Assembly (NCBI GenBank): GCA_020725865.1
Contig: DYEC01000010.1
Coordinates: forward strand, 62,001-126,000
DNA from: Anaerolinea sp.
GTDB taxonomy: Bacteria > Chloroflexota > Anaerolineae > Anaerolineales > Anaerolineaceae
Length of the DNA: 64,000 bases
Direction of reading: 5' to 3'
Under the pieces are notes generated by a model. It was not told the DNA's origin and did no database searches. It saw only the letters and a list, made by a program, of their open reading frames with translations. Both the position numbers and the translations under genes were made by a program. Positions 1-7,410 of this stretch are shown piece by piece (the stretch's first letter is position 1; each line of letters opens with the position of its first letter).

Positions 1-856
1 AAATAGTTGCCAACAACGACGAACCTATCGGTTCGCCTAAGAGTGTCACAGCTACAAATGCTGCAGGCAGATAGCGTAATGCCCAGTTAAAGGATGAATG
101 GCCGATGAGCTGCGGCACAACTGCCAACATAAGCATACAGATATAGGTCAAGGCTGAATACCCGATTGGACTTTGCCGAGTTATTACGACCGCTATCCAC
201 AAGAAAGCTGCCGCTGTTCCGTAAACTACGAAGGTATAACTCAGCAAGGAAAGGGATGAGCGCACCCTTCGTCCAAGCAGCAAATATCCTGCTGCACACC
301 ATGCTCCAACCAACGCCAGGAGATTTCCCCACAACGCTTCCCCGCGGATTGTATCCTGCAGTGACAAACAGTTGAACCCAGGCACAGGTCCTGGTAATTT
401 GATAAGCTGGCAAGACTCGCTTGCCCCCACAACAGCGCTACCAGCTAATGCAATAATCAAACCAATTATCACTCCAAAAGATGTACGTTCTTTCAACACT
501 AAAGGAGAAGCCAAAGCCACCCATAGCGGCGTTGTAGTCACCAGAACGACCGAACTGGCAATGCTGGTGTATTGCAGTGAGCTGATCCAGGAAGCAAAAT
601 GCAAAGCGAGAAAAAAACCTGCCAGCAATAACAACAAATACTCCCTTCTGGAAAAGTGCCTTATCTCATTACGTGCCTGAAGCCACGCCATCGGCAGCAA
701 AATAGCCGCGGCAATGCCCAGCCGGTACGCGGCAATTACGAGCGAAGGAGCTTCTCTCTGGGCGAGTCGAATAAAAATAGAAGCAGTTGAAACAGCCACC
801 ACCCCGGCAAAGACAACAAAATAAGGTGAAAACTTAGGCTTTGTAGAATGTTCCAT
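1..856 (-). CDS. EamA/DMT-family permease, 3' end cut by window edge
   Basis: Reading the minus strand from an ATG at 856 gives an uninterrupted frame of 285 codons running off the left edge. The protein is very hydrophobic and shows about nine membrane segments. It has the two-repeat layout of drug/metabolite transporters: an N-terminal repeat with 'ASIFIRLAQREAPSLVIAAY', the 'TPLWVALASPLVLKER' stretch typical of EamA repeat ends, then a second repeat ending in 'VTLLGEPIGSSLLATI', the expected place for the conserved E-P pair of the last helices. It most likely exports or imports a small metabolite at the cytoplasmic membrane; the substrate cannot be told. I see no clear ribosome binding site. 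It is divergent from the superoxide dismutase gene. Membership of the superfamily is quite sure, function is not. Confidence 0.85.
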   Translation of the reverse strand, partial: MEHSTKPKFSPYFVVFAGVVAVSTASIFIRLAQREAPSLVIAAYRLGIAAAILLPMAWLQARNEIRHFSRREYLLLLLAGFFLALHFASWISSLQYTSIASSVVLVTTTPLWVALASPLVLKERTSFGVIIGLIIALAGSAVVGASESCQLIKLPGPVPGFNCLSLQDTIRGEALWGNLLALVGAWCAAGYLLLGRRVRSSLSLLSYTFVVYGTAAAFLWIAVVITRQSPIGYSALTYICMLMLAVVPQLIGHSSFNWALRYLPAAFVAVTLLGEPIGSSLLATI

Positions 857-865
857 GGGATTTGC

Positions 866-894
866 TTGACAGAAAAGTGGTTAATATATACAAT
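866..894 (+). promoter_or_regulatory. Sigma70-type promoter for the SOD-ferredoxin operon
   Basis: TTGACA at 866-871 is followed by exactly 17 bases and then TACAAT at 889-894, an almost perfect housekeeping promoter. Transcription would start near 901, giving a leader of about 70 bases before the SOD start codon. Confidence 0.75.
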
Positions 895-900
895 TTAGAT

Positions 901-920
901 AATATTTGTACAATATTTGT
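901..920 (+). repeat. Tandem 9-base direct repeat at the SOD transcription start
   Basis: AATATTTGT occurs twice, at 901-909 and 912-920, separated by two bases. The pair surrounds a TGTACA core and so is also roughly dyad-symmetric. It lies just after the predicted -10 box, where a repressor would block initiation. A regulatory role is inference. Confidence 0.4.
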
Positions 921-969
921 TCACTCTTGAAAATTTTGACATTCAATTGTAAACTAAAGGAGGCAAATT

Positions 970-1578
970 ATGGCATTCACATTACCACCGCTGCCCTATG
1001 CATATGATGCGTTGGAAGCAGCTATTGATGCAAGAACAGTAGAAATCCATTATACCAAGCACCACCAAACGTACCTTAACAATCTCAACAGCGCTTTGGA
1101 AAAATTTCCGCAGTTCTTTGAGAAGTCAATTGAGGATATCTTAAGAGATCTCAATCAAATACCCGAAGAGATTCGCACTGCGGTTCGCAATAATGGCGGC
1201 GGTTACTACAACCACATTATTTACTGGTCAATCATGCAACCCGCCCCAGCCGGCGAGCCGCAGGGAAAACTGGCAGAAGCGATTGAAAAAAGCTTCGGAA
1301 ATTTTGCCAATTTCAAGGCCGAACTAGAAAAAGCTGGTATGGCACGCTTTGGTAGCGGTTGGGCATGGTTAAGCAAAAAAACTGATGGCAGTCTAGTTAT
1401 TCATTCCACCCCTAACCAAGATACACCGCTGGCAGAAGGTCTGTACCCTGTTCTGGGTGTAGATGTTTGGGAACATGCTTATTACTTGCGGTATCAAAAT
1501 CGCCGCGCAGAATATCTGACCAATTGGTGGAACGTAGTCAACTGGAAGGAGGTTGAGCGGCGGTTTGTAGAATCATAA
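970..1578 (+). CDS. sodA: Superoxide dismutase, Fe/Mn family, Mn-type residues
   Basis: Dismutates superoxide to oxygen and hydrogen peroxide in the cytoplasm. The 202-residue length is normal for the family. Metal ligands are visible: His27 (EIHYTKHH), His82 (YYNHIIYW), Asp165 and His169 (DVWEHAYY). The GGG run before the second ligand (76-78) and Gln150 in 'TPNQD' are the residues usual in manganese enzymes; iron enzymes normally place the active-site Gln elsewhere. Metal choice is therefore predicted, not proven. A strong AAAGGAGG ribosome site precedes the ATG, and a near-consensus promoter lies 75 bases further up. It is followed after 24 bases by a ferredoxin gene, and the pair ends at a terminator, so they form a two-gene operon. 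In a mostly anaerobic lineage this fits an oxidative-stress unit. Confidence 0.95.
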   Translation: MAFTLPPLPYAYDALEAAIDARTVEIHYTKHHQTYLNNLNSALEKFPQFFEKSIEDILRDLNQIPEEIRTAVRNNGGGYYNHIIYWSIMQPAPAGEPQGKLAEAIEKSFGNFANFKAELEKAGMARFGSGWAWLSKKTDGSLVIHSTPNQDTPLAEGLYPVLGVDVWEHAYYLRYQNRRAEYLTNWWNVVNWKEVERRFVES

Positions 1579-1602
1579 TCCACTTATACTTAGGAGGAAG
1601 AT

Positions 1603-2013
1603 ATGACCCACGTTATCACCAGTCTATGTTTACGCGATGGCGGTTGCATGACGGTCTGCCCGGTCGAGTGTATTGTGCCGGGAAAACCAATAGACAAGTA
1701 TCCGTGGTACTACATTGATCCTGATACCTGTATTGACTGCGGTGCATGTGTAGCAGAATGCCCATTTGAAGCCATCTTCCCTGAAGATGAGGTACCCAGC
1801 GCATACAAAGCAAAGGGCGGTGAGCGCCTTTCAATGCCAGTTGGTACCCCTGGCTTTACGGAGATTTACGATGGGAAAAACCATAACGGCGAACCCGTTC
1901 ACCTGGAAGCCACACGCACTCTGCAGGCTGGTGAAGTGGTCGATCTGACCCCTGATATCGCCGCAAATGCCGCATTTTTCAAGGATGGTCCAGGCTATGA
2001 TGCCTTGAAATAA
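1603..2013 (+). CDS. Dicluster ferredoxin with C-terminal extension
   Basis: A 136-residue electron carrier. The N-terminal motif is Cys9-x5-Cys15-x3-Cys19-Pro-x2-Cys23 and the second is Cys43-x2-Cys46-x2-Cys49-x3-Cys53-Pro. Eight cysteines in this order suit two Fe-S clusters. The wider spacing of the first set resembles seven-iron (3Fe-4S plus 4Fe-4S) ferredoxins such as FdxA, but the cysteine spacing is not identical, so the cluster types are uncertain. About 80 residues without cysteine follow, including a region rich in Gly, Glu and Pro; small ferredoxins lack this. A good AGGAGG site precedes the start. It is co-transcribed with superoxide dismutase, suggesting supply or removal of electrons during oxidative stress. 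Confidence 0.85.
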   Translation: MTHVITSLCLRDGGCMTVCPVECIVPGKPIDKYPWYYIDPDTCIDCGACVAECPFEAIFPEDEVPSAYKAKGGERLSMPVGTPGFTEIYDGKNHNGEPVHLEATRTLQAGEVVDLTPDIAANAAFFKDGPGYDALK

Positions 2014-2042
2014 AGTAAGTCACTTAAAAATAGGCTGACATA

Positions 2043-2069
2043 GAGGAAGTCTCTCGACTTCCTCTTTTT
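2043..2069 (+). terminator. Rho-independent terminator after sodA-ferredoxin
   Basis: A perfect 9-bp stem, GAGGAAGTC (2043-2051) with GACTTCCTC (2056-2064), has a 4-base loop and is followed directly by five T. It lies 29 bases after the ferredoxin stop codon. Confidence 0.9.
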
Positions 2070-2099
2070 ATTATCAAGATCCTTTATTGAGGGCTGAAA

Positions 2100-3557
2100 A
2101 TGGCTGATGCAGATTTTCGGATAGAAAGAGACTCGCTTGGAGAAGTTAGGGTTCCAGCAAGGGCGCTTTATGGTGCTCAAACTCAGCGCGCGGTAGAGAA
2201 TTTTCCTGTTTCTGGCTTGCGACCATGGCGCGCCTTTGTCTGGTCAATCGCGGCAATTAAACGCGCTGCGGCGGAGGTAAATCGGGACCTGGGATTGCTC
2301 GACACGACTGTTGCCGGAGCGATTATTCAAGCCGCTAGTGAGATCATGCGCGGGGACTGGGACGATCAATTTGTTGTCGACCCATTTCAGGCGGGAGCAG
2401 GCACCAGTCACAATATGAATGCCAATGAAGTCATTGCCAATCGAGCTACACAATTGCTGGGTGGAAAATTGGGCGAGTACCTTGTTCACCCTAACGACCA
2501 TGTCAATATGTCACAATCCACAAATGATGTCATCCCAACCGCTATCCGTCTGGGTTGCTTGTGGCGTTTGGATGAACTGCTCTCTGTTATCAAACTTCTC
2601 GCAGATTCATTTGAACAAAAGGCAGATGAATTTGATGATATCATCAAGTCAGGTCGCACCCATCTTCAAGATGCTGTGCCAATCCGCCTTGGGCAGGAAT
2701 TTGGCGCTTATGCTGTCGCCATCAGACGAGATGGTGAACGGATTCAACGCGCCGCCGAAGGGTTGCGCCGGCTGGGGATTGGTGGAACAGCAGTGGGGAC
2801 TGGTTTAAATGCCCACCCCCAATATCATGCCCGTATGGTGGATCGCTTGTCAAAAATCACCCATTTGACGCTTTATACTTCGGATAATTTGTTTGAGAGT
2901 ATGCAATCCATGGCAGACGCAGCAGATTTTTCCGCCGCCTTACGCACGCTGGCAATCACGCTGACGAGAATTGCAAACGACATTCGCTTACTGGCTTCTG
3001 GCCCATCCACAGGGCTGGATGAGATTCGCCTGCCACCCGTACAGCCTGGTTCAAGCATTATGCCCGGAAAAGTCAATCCTGTAATGGCTGAGATGCTTAA
3101 TATGGCAATGTATCATATCATGGGCTGCGATACAACCGTCGCCTTGGCAGCCCAAGCAGGACAACTCGAGCTTAACGTGATGATGCCGATAATTGCCCAC
3201 AATCTCTTCGAAAGCATGCAAGTTGCCATTGGCTCGATCCAGGCATTTACAGAACGTTGTATACGCGGCATCACAGCAAACCAAGCAAAAGCTGAAGAAT
3301 GGCTGGAGCGCAACGCCATTATTATCACTGCACTGAACCCCTTAATCGGGTATACCGCAGGTGCAGAACTGGTCAGGCAGGCTTTAGAAACCAATCAGTC
3401 CATTTTGGAATTGGCTCGCCAAAAAGCCCTACGCGGTGAACTGATGCACCGTGACAGCCAGAAGGCCGTCACTGTTCAGGAAGTTGAAAATGCCATCAAA
3501 GACTTAAGAAAGCTAACCGATGGCGGAATTCTCGCCAGCAACATTTTGGGCAGCTAG
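2100..3557 (+). CDS. Aspartate ammonia-lyase / class II fumarase family enzyme, aspartase favoured
   Basis: A 485-residue member of the fumarase/aspartase superfamily. The signature loop GSSIMPGKVNP, which carries the catalytic serine, is present, as are 'SQSTNDVIPTA' and 'SGRTHLQDAVPI'. Fumarase C and aspartase are hard to separate by sequence. His in GRTHLQDA is found in fumarases and also in Bacillus-type aspartase. Two stretches favour aspartase: 'AVPIRLGQEF' and 'AGQLELNVM' after the signature loop, where fumarase C usually reads 'SGNFELNV'. The reaction would then be L-aspartate to fumarate plus ammonia; otherwise fumarate to malate. A GAGGG ribosome site precedes the ATG. Its last 45 bases overlap the convergent polyphosphate glucokinase gene. 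The family assignment is sure, the substrate is not. Confidence 0.8.
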   Translation: MADADFRIERDSLGEVRVPARALYGAQTQRAVENFPVSGLRPWRAFVWSIAAIKRAAAEVNRDLGLLDTTVAGAIIQAASEIMRGDWDDQFVVDPFQAGAGTSHNMNANEVIANRATQLLGGKLGEYLVHPNDHVNMSQSTNDVIPTAIRLGCLWRLDELLSVIKLLADSFEQKADEFDDIIKSGRTHLQDAVPIRLGQEFGAYAVAIRRDGERIQRAAEGLRRLGIGGTAVGTGLNAHPQYHARMVDRLSKITHLTLYTSDNLFESMQSMADAADFSAALRTLAITLTRIANDIRLLASGPSTGLDEIRLPPVQPGSSIMPGKVNPVMAEMLNMAMYHIMGCDTTVALAAQAGQLELNVMMPIIAHNLFESMQVAIGSIQAFTERCIRGITANQAKAEEWLERNAIIITALNPLIGYTAGAELVRQALETNQSILELARQKALRGELMHRDSQKAVTVQEVENAIKDLRKLTDGGILASNILGS

Positions 3558-4295
3558 ACTGCGCTGTCCAGCATAATAAGCTGCCCCGATAACACCAGCA
3601 TGGTTAAGGAAGTGAGCGGTTATTAACTTCGCACGTGTGCTCAAATAAGGGAAAAACTTTTCCGAATCTTTACTAATTCCACCGCCAATAATAATTACAT
3701 CAGGAGAAATCAATTTCTCCATTTCACTTAAGTATTCCTGCAATCTTTTTGCATATTGTTTATATGACAATTTTTTCTTAACTCGAACTGCGGCTGAAGC
3801 CCTTTTCTCCGCGTCCTTCCCGCGGATAATCAGATGACCAAATTCAGTGTTGGGGAGCAAAACACCATTGGTAAAAATAGCTGACCCAATCCCGGTTCCA
3901 AGGGTTAGCACCAAGACGACACCTTTCTGGTACTCGCGACCGCTGCCAAAATTCATCTCCGCTAAGCCAGCAGCATCTGCATCATTTAGCGCATAAACTG
4001 GACAACCTGTTACTTCGTGCAAAAACGTTTCTCCATTAATTCCAAGCCAGCCCGAATCAATATTAGCAGCGGTATGAATTACCCCCGAAATAACCACTGA
4101 TGGAAAACCAATCCCTACAGAACCAGACCAATTGTGCATTTCTAGAAGCTCTTTGATAACCTTTGCTACATCTTCCGGCTTTGCACCGGGTGGCGTTGGC
4201 AGACGCCTACGTTCGGTGACCAGTTTGCCGCTAACAACATCCACTATTGCTCCTTTTATCCCCGATCCACCCACATCAATTCCAAAGACATGCAT
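3513..4295 (-). CDS. ppgK: Polyphosphate glucokinase (ROK family)
   Basis: Phosphorylates glucose to glucose 6-phosphate using inorganic polyphosphate, and often ATP, in the cytoplasm. The 260-residue protein follows the actinobacterial PpgK pattern closely: FGIDVGGSGIKGA at the N-terminus (phosphate loop), LNDADAAGLAE with the catalytic Asp, TLGTGIGSA, 'LLPNTEFGHL' and 'IIGGGISK'. The PNTEFGHL stretch and a following Lys/Arg-rich segment mark polyphosphate-using members off from ordinary ROK glucokinases. A strong GGAGG site precedes the ATG. The gene is the last of a minus-strand set behind mltG, with a 30-base gap, and its 3' end overlaps the convergent lyase gene. Glucose for it could come from the glucosylglycerate operon elsewhere in the window; that link is inference. 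Confidence 0.9.
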   Translation of the reverse strand: MHVFGIDVGGSGIKGAIVDVVSGKLVTERRRLPTPPGAKPEDVAKVIKELLEMHNWSGSVGIGFPSVVISGVIHTAANIDSGWLGINGETFLHEVTGCPVYALNDADAAGLAEMNFGSGREYQKGVVLVLTLGTGIGSAIFTNGVLLPNTEFGHLIIRGKDAEKRASAAVRVKKKLSYKQYAKRLQEYLSEMEKLISPDVIIIGGGISKDSEKFFPYLSTRAKLITAHFLNHAGVIGAAYYAGQRSLAAQNVAGENSAIG

Positions 4296-4325
4296 GATTA
4301 TCCTCCAAAAAATAAGACAAAAAGT

Positions 4326-5456
4326 TCACTGGCAGGCATTTGCCAGATGTTCTTCATATGTGCTCGCAAAACTGTGGCGGCCAGAACCATCACAACTTGC
4401 CCGAAAATAATAATAACGAGAATCGTTTTGTGGGTTGGCGACAGCCTGCAAAGCTGATAAGGAAGGATTGCAAATTGGCCCAGGGGGTAAACCCGGATAT
4501 AAATACGTGTTATAGGGAGATTGAACTTGCAGCTGTTCTGCACTCAGTGGATTTGTCCACCAAGTTTCCTTATCACGATTATATCCCAAAGCGTACTGCA
4601 CTGTAGGGTCGCTTTGCAACAGCATCCCCGCGTTCAAACGGTTGAGGAACACAGCAGCAATAACCGGTTGTTCTTCGACAACAACTGCTTCGCGTTGCAC
4701 AATAGAAGCCAGTGTTACTGCCTGTTTCAAGGTCAAGCCTTGTTTCTCAAAAGCCAGCCGCATTTCCGGGGTTACCTTAGCGTCAAAGTTGCTTAAGATT
4801 AGTTCAAACAATGCTTCAGCAGTTATATCGCGTCGCACCCGATATACATCCGGCAACAAAAACCCTTCCAACGATACGAGGCCTGACCAATCGGTTAAGC
4901 CAGCTGGTAAACCAAGAAGATCAGGATTACCAGACAACCGCAAAAATTCATCTGGAGAGACAGATAACCCGGAGGTTGGCAGTGTAGTTGCAATTTCTTC
5001 TAATCGCCAACCGGATAGAATCACAAACGGTACTTCCAGGGGCGTTGCATCTTGCAGGGCATGAGCAATTTCGATCATATTGGACGAAGCACTCAGTTTA
5101 TAATCTCCAGCCTGAAGACGGGTATCTAGCCCGGCATACAGGAGATAAATTTCGAACAGTCTGGCATCTGCAATAAAACCTTCCTGCGCCAGTTTTTGAG
5201 CTATCAGGCTGGCTGTTTCGCCCTGCTGTATCTCAAAGGAGCGCGGTTGTCCGCTTAAGTCAAAAGGCTGCGTTACCCTTGACCAGTTCCATACAAGCTG
5301 GACAGAATAGGAAAGGCGCCGAAAAAATGACAAGGATGGATCAGCCGGACCGAATTCGCGCTCAGCTTGCTGTTCTAGGTTTGTCACAGCCCAAACAACC
5401 CCCAAAGCACCGAGGCAAAGCAATAGAAAAAGCATGATAACCAAAAATCTGGACAT
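4326..5456 (-). CDS. mltG: Endolytic murein transglycosylase MltG (YceG-like)
   Basis: Cuts nascent glycan strands of peptidoglycan to set their length, anchored in the membrane with its catalytic domain outside. The N-terminus has one membrane segment (FLVIMLFLLLCLGALGVVWA). A LysM-like small domain follows ('FEIQQGETASLIAQKLAQEG'). The YceG catalytic domain has the catalytic Glu in 'TLASIVQREA', then 'LLQSDPTVQYALG' and 'PYNTYLYPGLPPGPICNPS', all hallmark strings. An upstream in-frame ATG at 5483 exists, but it overlaps ruvX and has no ribosome site. The ATG at 5456 sits five bases after the ruvX stop with AAAGGT before it, so I prefer it (376 residues). Co-transcribed with ruvX and ppgK; an mltG-ruvX neighbourhood is common in bacteria. 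Confidence 0.92.
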   Translation of the reverse strand: MSRFLVIMLFLLLCLGALGVVWAVTNLEQQAEREFGPADPSLSFFRRLSYSVQLVWNWSRVTQPFDLSGQPRSFEIQQGETASLIAQKLAQEGFIADARLFEIYLLYAGLDTRLQAGDYKLSASSNMIEIAHALQDATPLEVPFVILSGWRLEEIATTLPTSGLSVSPDEFLRLSGNPDLLGLPAGLTDWSGLVSLEGFLLPDVYRVRRDITAEALFELILSNFDAKVTPEMRLAFEKQGLTLKQAVTLASIVQREAVVVEEQPVIAAVFLNRLNAGMLLQSDPTVQYALGYNRDKETWWTNPLSAEQLQVQSPYNTYLYPGLPPGPICNPSLSALQAVANPQNDSRYYYFRASCDGSGRHSFASTYEEHLANACQ

Positions 5457-5460
5457 AAAA

Positions 5461-5886
5461 TCAGACCTTTGCAGTGTTAGCATCTAGGAAGTCTTGCAGA
5501 ATCACCGTGGCTGCGAGTGCATCCAGCGTTGAGCGATCTTTTCTTCGGGAACTACCCATTTTCAACCGCGCTTTGCTGGCTTTACAAGTGCTGCCACTTT
5601 CATCCCACAGAACAACTGGTATATCTGTCTGAGAACGAATTGCGTCTGCCAGTCGGGATGCTTTCCGAGCTGCCGGACCAATGTTTCCGTCGCTGTCCAG
5701 CGGCTGTCCCACCACAATCAACACAACCTGATTCACACTGGCTAATTGGGCAATTGTGGTTGCATCCACCAGCCTAGCAACATGTTGAATAACCATTAAT
5801 GGATTAGCAATCGTTCCACTAGGATCGCTGATTGCAATGCCTAGGCGCTTTTCGCCTGGATCAACTGCCATAACTCGCCCCTTCAT
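5461..5886 (-). CDS. ruvX: Holliday-junction resolvase-like RNase YqgF/RuvX
   Basis: An RNase H-fold nuclease; homologues act in 16S rRNA 5'-end maturation and have been proposed as Holliday junction resolvases. The 141-residue length is typical. 'VMAVDPGEKRLGIAISDPSG' carries the first acidic catalytic residue, 'VVGQPLDSDGN' is the conserved G-x-P loop, 'VVLWDESGSTCKA' replaces the more usual DERLST, and 'RSTLDALAATVILQDFL' holds the last catalytic Asp. Arg is replaced by Ser in the D-E-R motif, a mild departure. The start overlaps the stop of the upstream baseplate-J-like gene by four bases, a sign of translational coupling. Confidence 0.92.
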   Translation of the reverse strand: MKGRVMAVDPGEKRLGIAISDPSGTIANPLMVIQHVARLVDATTIAQLASVNQVVLIVVGQPLDSDGNIGPAARKASRLADAIRSQTDIPVVLWDESGSTCKASKARLKMGSSRRKDRSTLDALAATVILQDFLDANTAKV

Positions 5887-7376
5887 TGCACCTCAAACTC
5901 AATTCGTCCAGGTAAATAGGGCAACCTGGTCCACCAGGCAGGGTGAAGAATAATATCTGGCGAGTACTCTGTTGGCACACGGTTCTGCAACAGTGATAGC
6001 GCACTTTCTCGTTTTGCCCCTGCGAGCATAGAACGTAGCTCTTCGCTTGAAAAACTTTCTCGAACCCGGCGCACCGCAAAAATATCCCAATGAACTGTAT
6101 GATCCGCTAAAACAGGTTCACTCAAGGAAGTTACGATCAATGAATTTTGCACAGGCTGATAATTATCCGGAAGGTTGGCATCCAAACTCAAACGCGCAAC
6201 TTCTTCAATATCTTTTCGAGAAACAGACCAGATTGTATATTCCGCGCGCATCTTTAACGATAAATAATCACCGGGTTGTCCTTCAAGTGGTTCGCGCGTT
6301 TCTTCCAAAACTTCTTTCAACCGAAGTGTGGCAGGAAGAACATATCTCCCAGAAAGACTCTCTGTAAATTCTCTAATTGCAGTCTGCTCAAGCGTAGATA
6401 AAAGCTTTTTGCGTAGATTCTGATAATCTTCATTCGTGGGCACGGCAGCAAAAAAGTCCTCCCCGCCTTGTGTGGGCTGTGGATTGTTAACTCTCACAAG
6501 CAAACCAATCTCACCTTCAATTGCCACAATTTGCCCTGCTACCACATTTCCCAAACTGCCCGGTAATAATGCCCGTACAGCAACCGAAGCACTTTGACCG
6601 TTACCGGCCGGGACACGAACTTCGCGCTCCGTCTGGAATCTTACGACAGGCTCAGACAGCGTTGTCACTACTGTGCCTGACGGAACAATTACCTCCTGTT
6701 CGGTCAGGTTCGTGACTACAATCTCCCCTGCTGCTATACTGCCAGGATATGTTTGTTTTCCGCTGCTTGGGATCTGCTCCCGTCCCTCGACAATAGTGGT
6801 GTGCTCGCTGGCAGGAATATTGCCAGATAAACTTATCCCCGAAAACTGCGTTCCTGCCGAGATTGACAAAGATAAACTCTGCTCCTTTTCGCTGATGGGT
6901 AAAACAATTTCTGCACTGGGTATAAAAAACATTGAAATAAGCATAAAAACTGCCAGTATTGCAATTCCAAAGACAACAAAGCGCGTTTTCTTACGATGAT
7001 TTGCTGTCCAATCTTTCTTTCGTTTTTGCCGATCAGAAAGAATTTTCTCAATCCGGGCCACGTGAGGGCGAAATACAAATTTCTTTCGCCGTCCTCGTCG
7101 CCAGGGGTTACGTTGCGCGCGAGAAATCGTCTCAAAAACAGGGATAAACAGCTCTTTGCTATACGCAATTATCAAGGGGTCATCAGTAACTAACCCAAGC
7201 TGCGCCCCCTGTGCAGCACAATGCCGTTGTAAAATGGCCAGATCGAGTTTACGAATAACCAACCTAGCACGCTTTGGCCAAACCAAAAGTACGCGCTGCG
7301 CTTTGCTCCAGGTTATTTTGTCACGCACTGAAGCCACATCATCGTGTAGCTCAAGCTGAATAATGAACGTTTTCAT
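5883..7376 (-). CDS. Single-pass membrane protein with baseplate J/gp47-like domain
   Basis: A 497-residue protein of unknown role. The first 90 residues form a compact domain with the pattern 'VLLVWPKRARLVIRKLDL...LGLVTDDPLI', seen in Chloroflexota proteins as a nucleotide-like alpha/beta unit. A very basic stretch follows (RNPWRRGRRKKF), then one membrane segment at about 132-152 (FVVFGIAILAVFMLISMFFI). The exterior part is beta-rich and has the baseplate-J style run 'VPSGTVVTTLSEPVVRFQTE' and 'LLPGSLGNVVAGQI'. Despite the name I see no phage gene nearby. It heads a minus-strand operon with ruvX, mltG and ppgK, so a cell-envelope role beside MltG is plausible but unproven. No ribosome binding site is visible; a TATAAT box ends 13 bases before the ATG. 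Confidence 0.7.
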   Translation of the reverse strand: MKTFIIQLELHDDVASVRDKITWSKAQRVLLVWPKRARLVIRKLDLAILQRHCAAQGAQLGLVTDDPLIIAYSKELFIPVFETISRAQRNPWRRGRRKKFVFRPHVARIEKILSDRQKRKKDWTANHRKKTRFVVFGIAILAVFMLISMFFIPSAEIVLPISEKEQSLSLSISAGTQFSGISLSGNIPASEHTTIVEGREQIPSSGKQTYPGSIAAGEIVVTNLTEQEVIVPSGTVVTTLSEPVVRFQTEREVRVPAGNGQSASVAVRALLPGSLGNVVAGQIVAIEGEIGLLVRVNNPQPTQGGEDFFAAVPTNEDYQNLRKKLLSTLEQTAIREFTESLSGRYVLPATLRLKEVLEETREPLEGQPGDYLSLKMRAEYTIWSVSRKDIEEVARLSLDANLPDNYQPVQNSLIVTSLSEPVLADHTVHWDIFAVRRVRESFSSEELRSMLAGAKRESALSLLQNRVPTEYSPDIILHPAWWTRLPYLPGRIEFEVQ

Positions 7377-7389
7377 GCGCCGCGAAGCA

Positions 7390-7395
7390 ATTATA
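7390..7395 (-). promoter_or_regulatory. -10 box (TATAAT) close to the start of the baseplate-J-like gene
   Basis: On the minus strand a perfect TATAAT lies 13 bases upstream of the ATG at 7376, which would give a leader of only about 6-7 bases. No good -35 box is seen. Confidence 0.4.
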
Positions 7396-7410
7396 CAATA
7401 CCTTGATACC

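Noticed and set aside
87-413. Minus-strand ORF of 108 codons, and plus-strand ORFs at 166-375 and 372-680
   Set aside because: They lie in other frames of the EamA permease, whose own frame runs from 856 off the left edge and has clear membrane-protein sequence.
936-964. Second TTGACA at 936-941 before sodA as a promoter
   Set aside because: No -10 box is found at 16-18 bases; the place falls on the ribosome binding site. The promoter at 866-894 explains the gene.
5883-7376. Prophage or contractile-injection remnant, suggested by the baseplate-J-like domain
   Set aside because: No tail, sheath, capsid, integrase or attachment-site repeats occur nearby, and the protein is membrane-anchored and in an operon with housekeeping genes.
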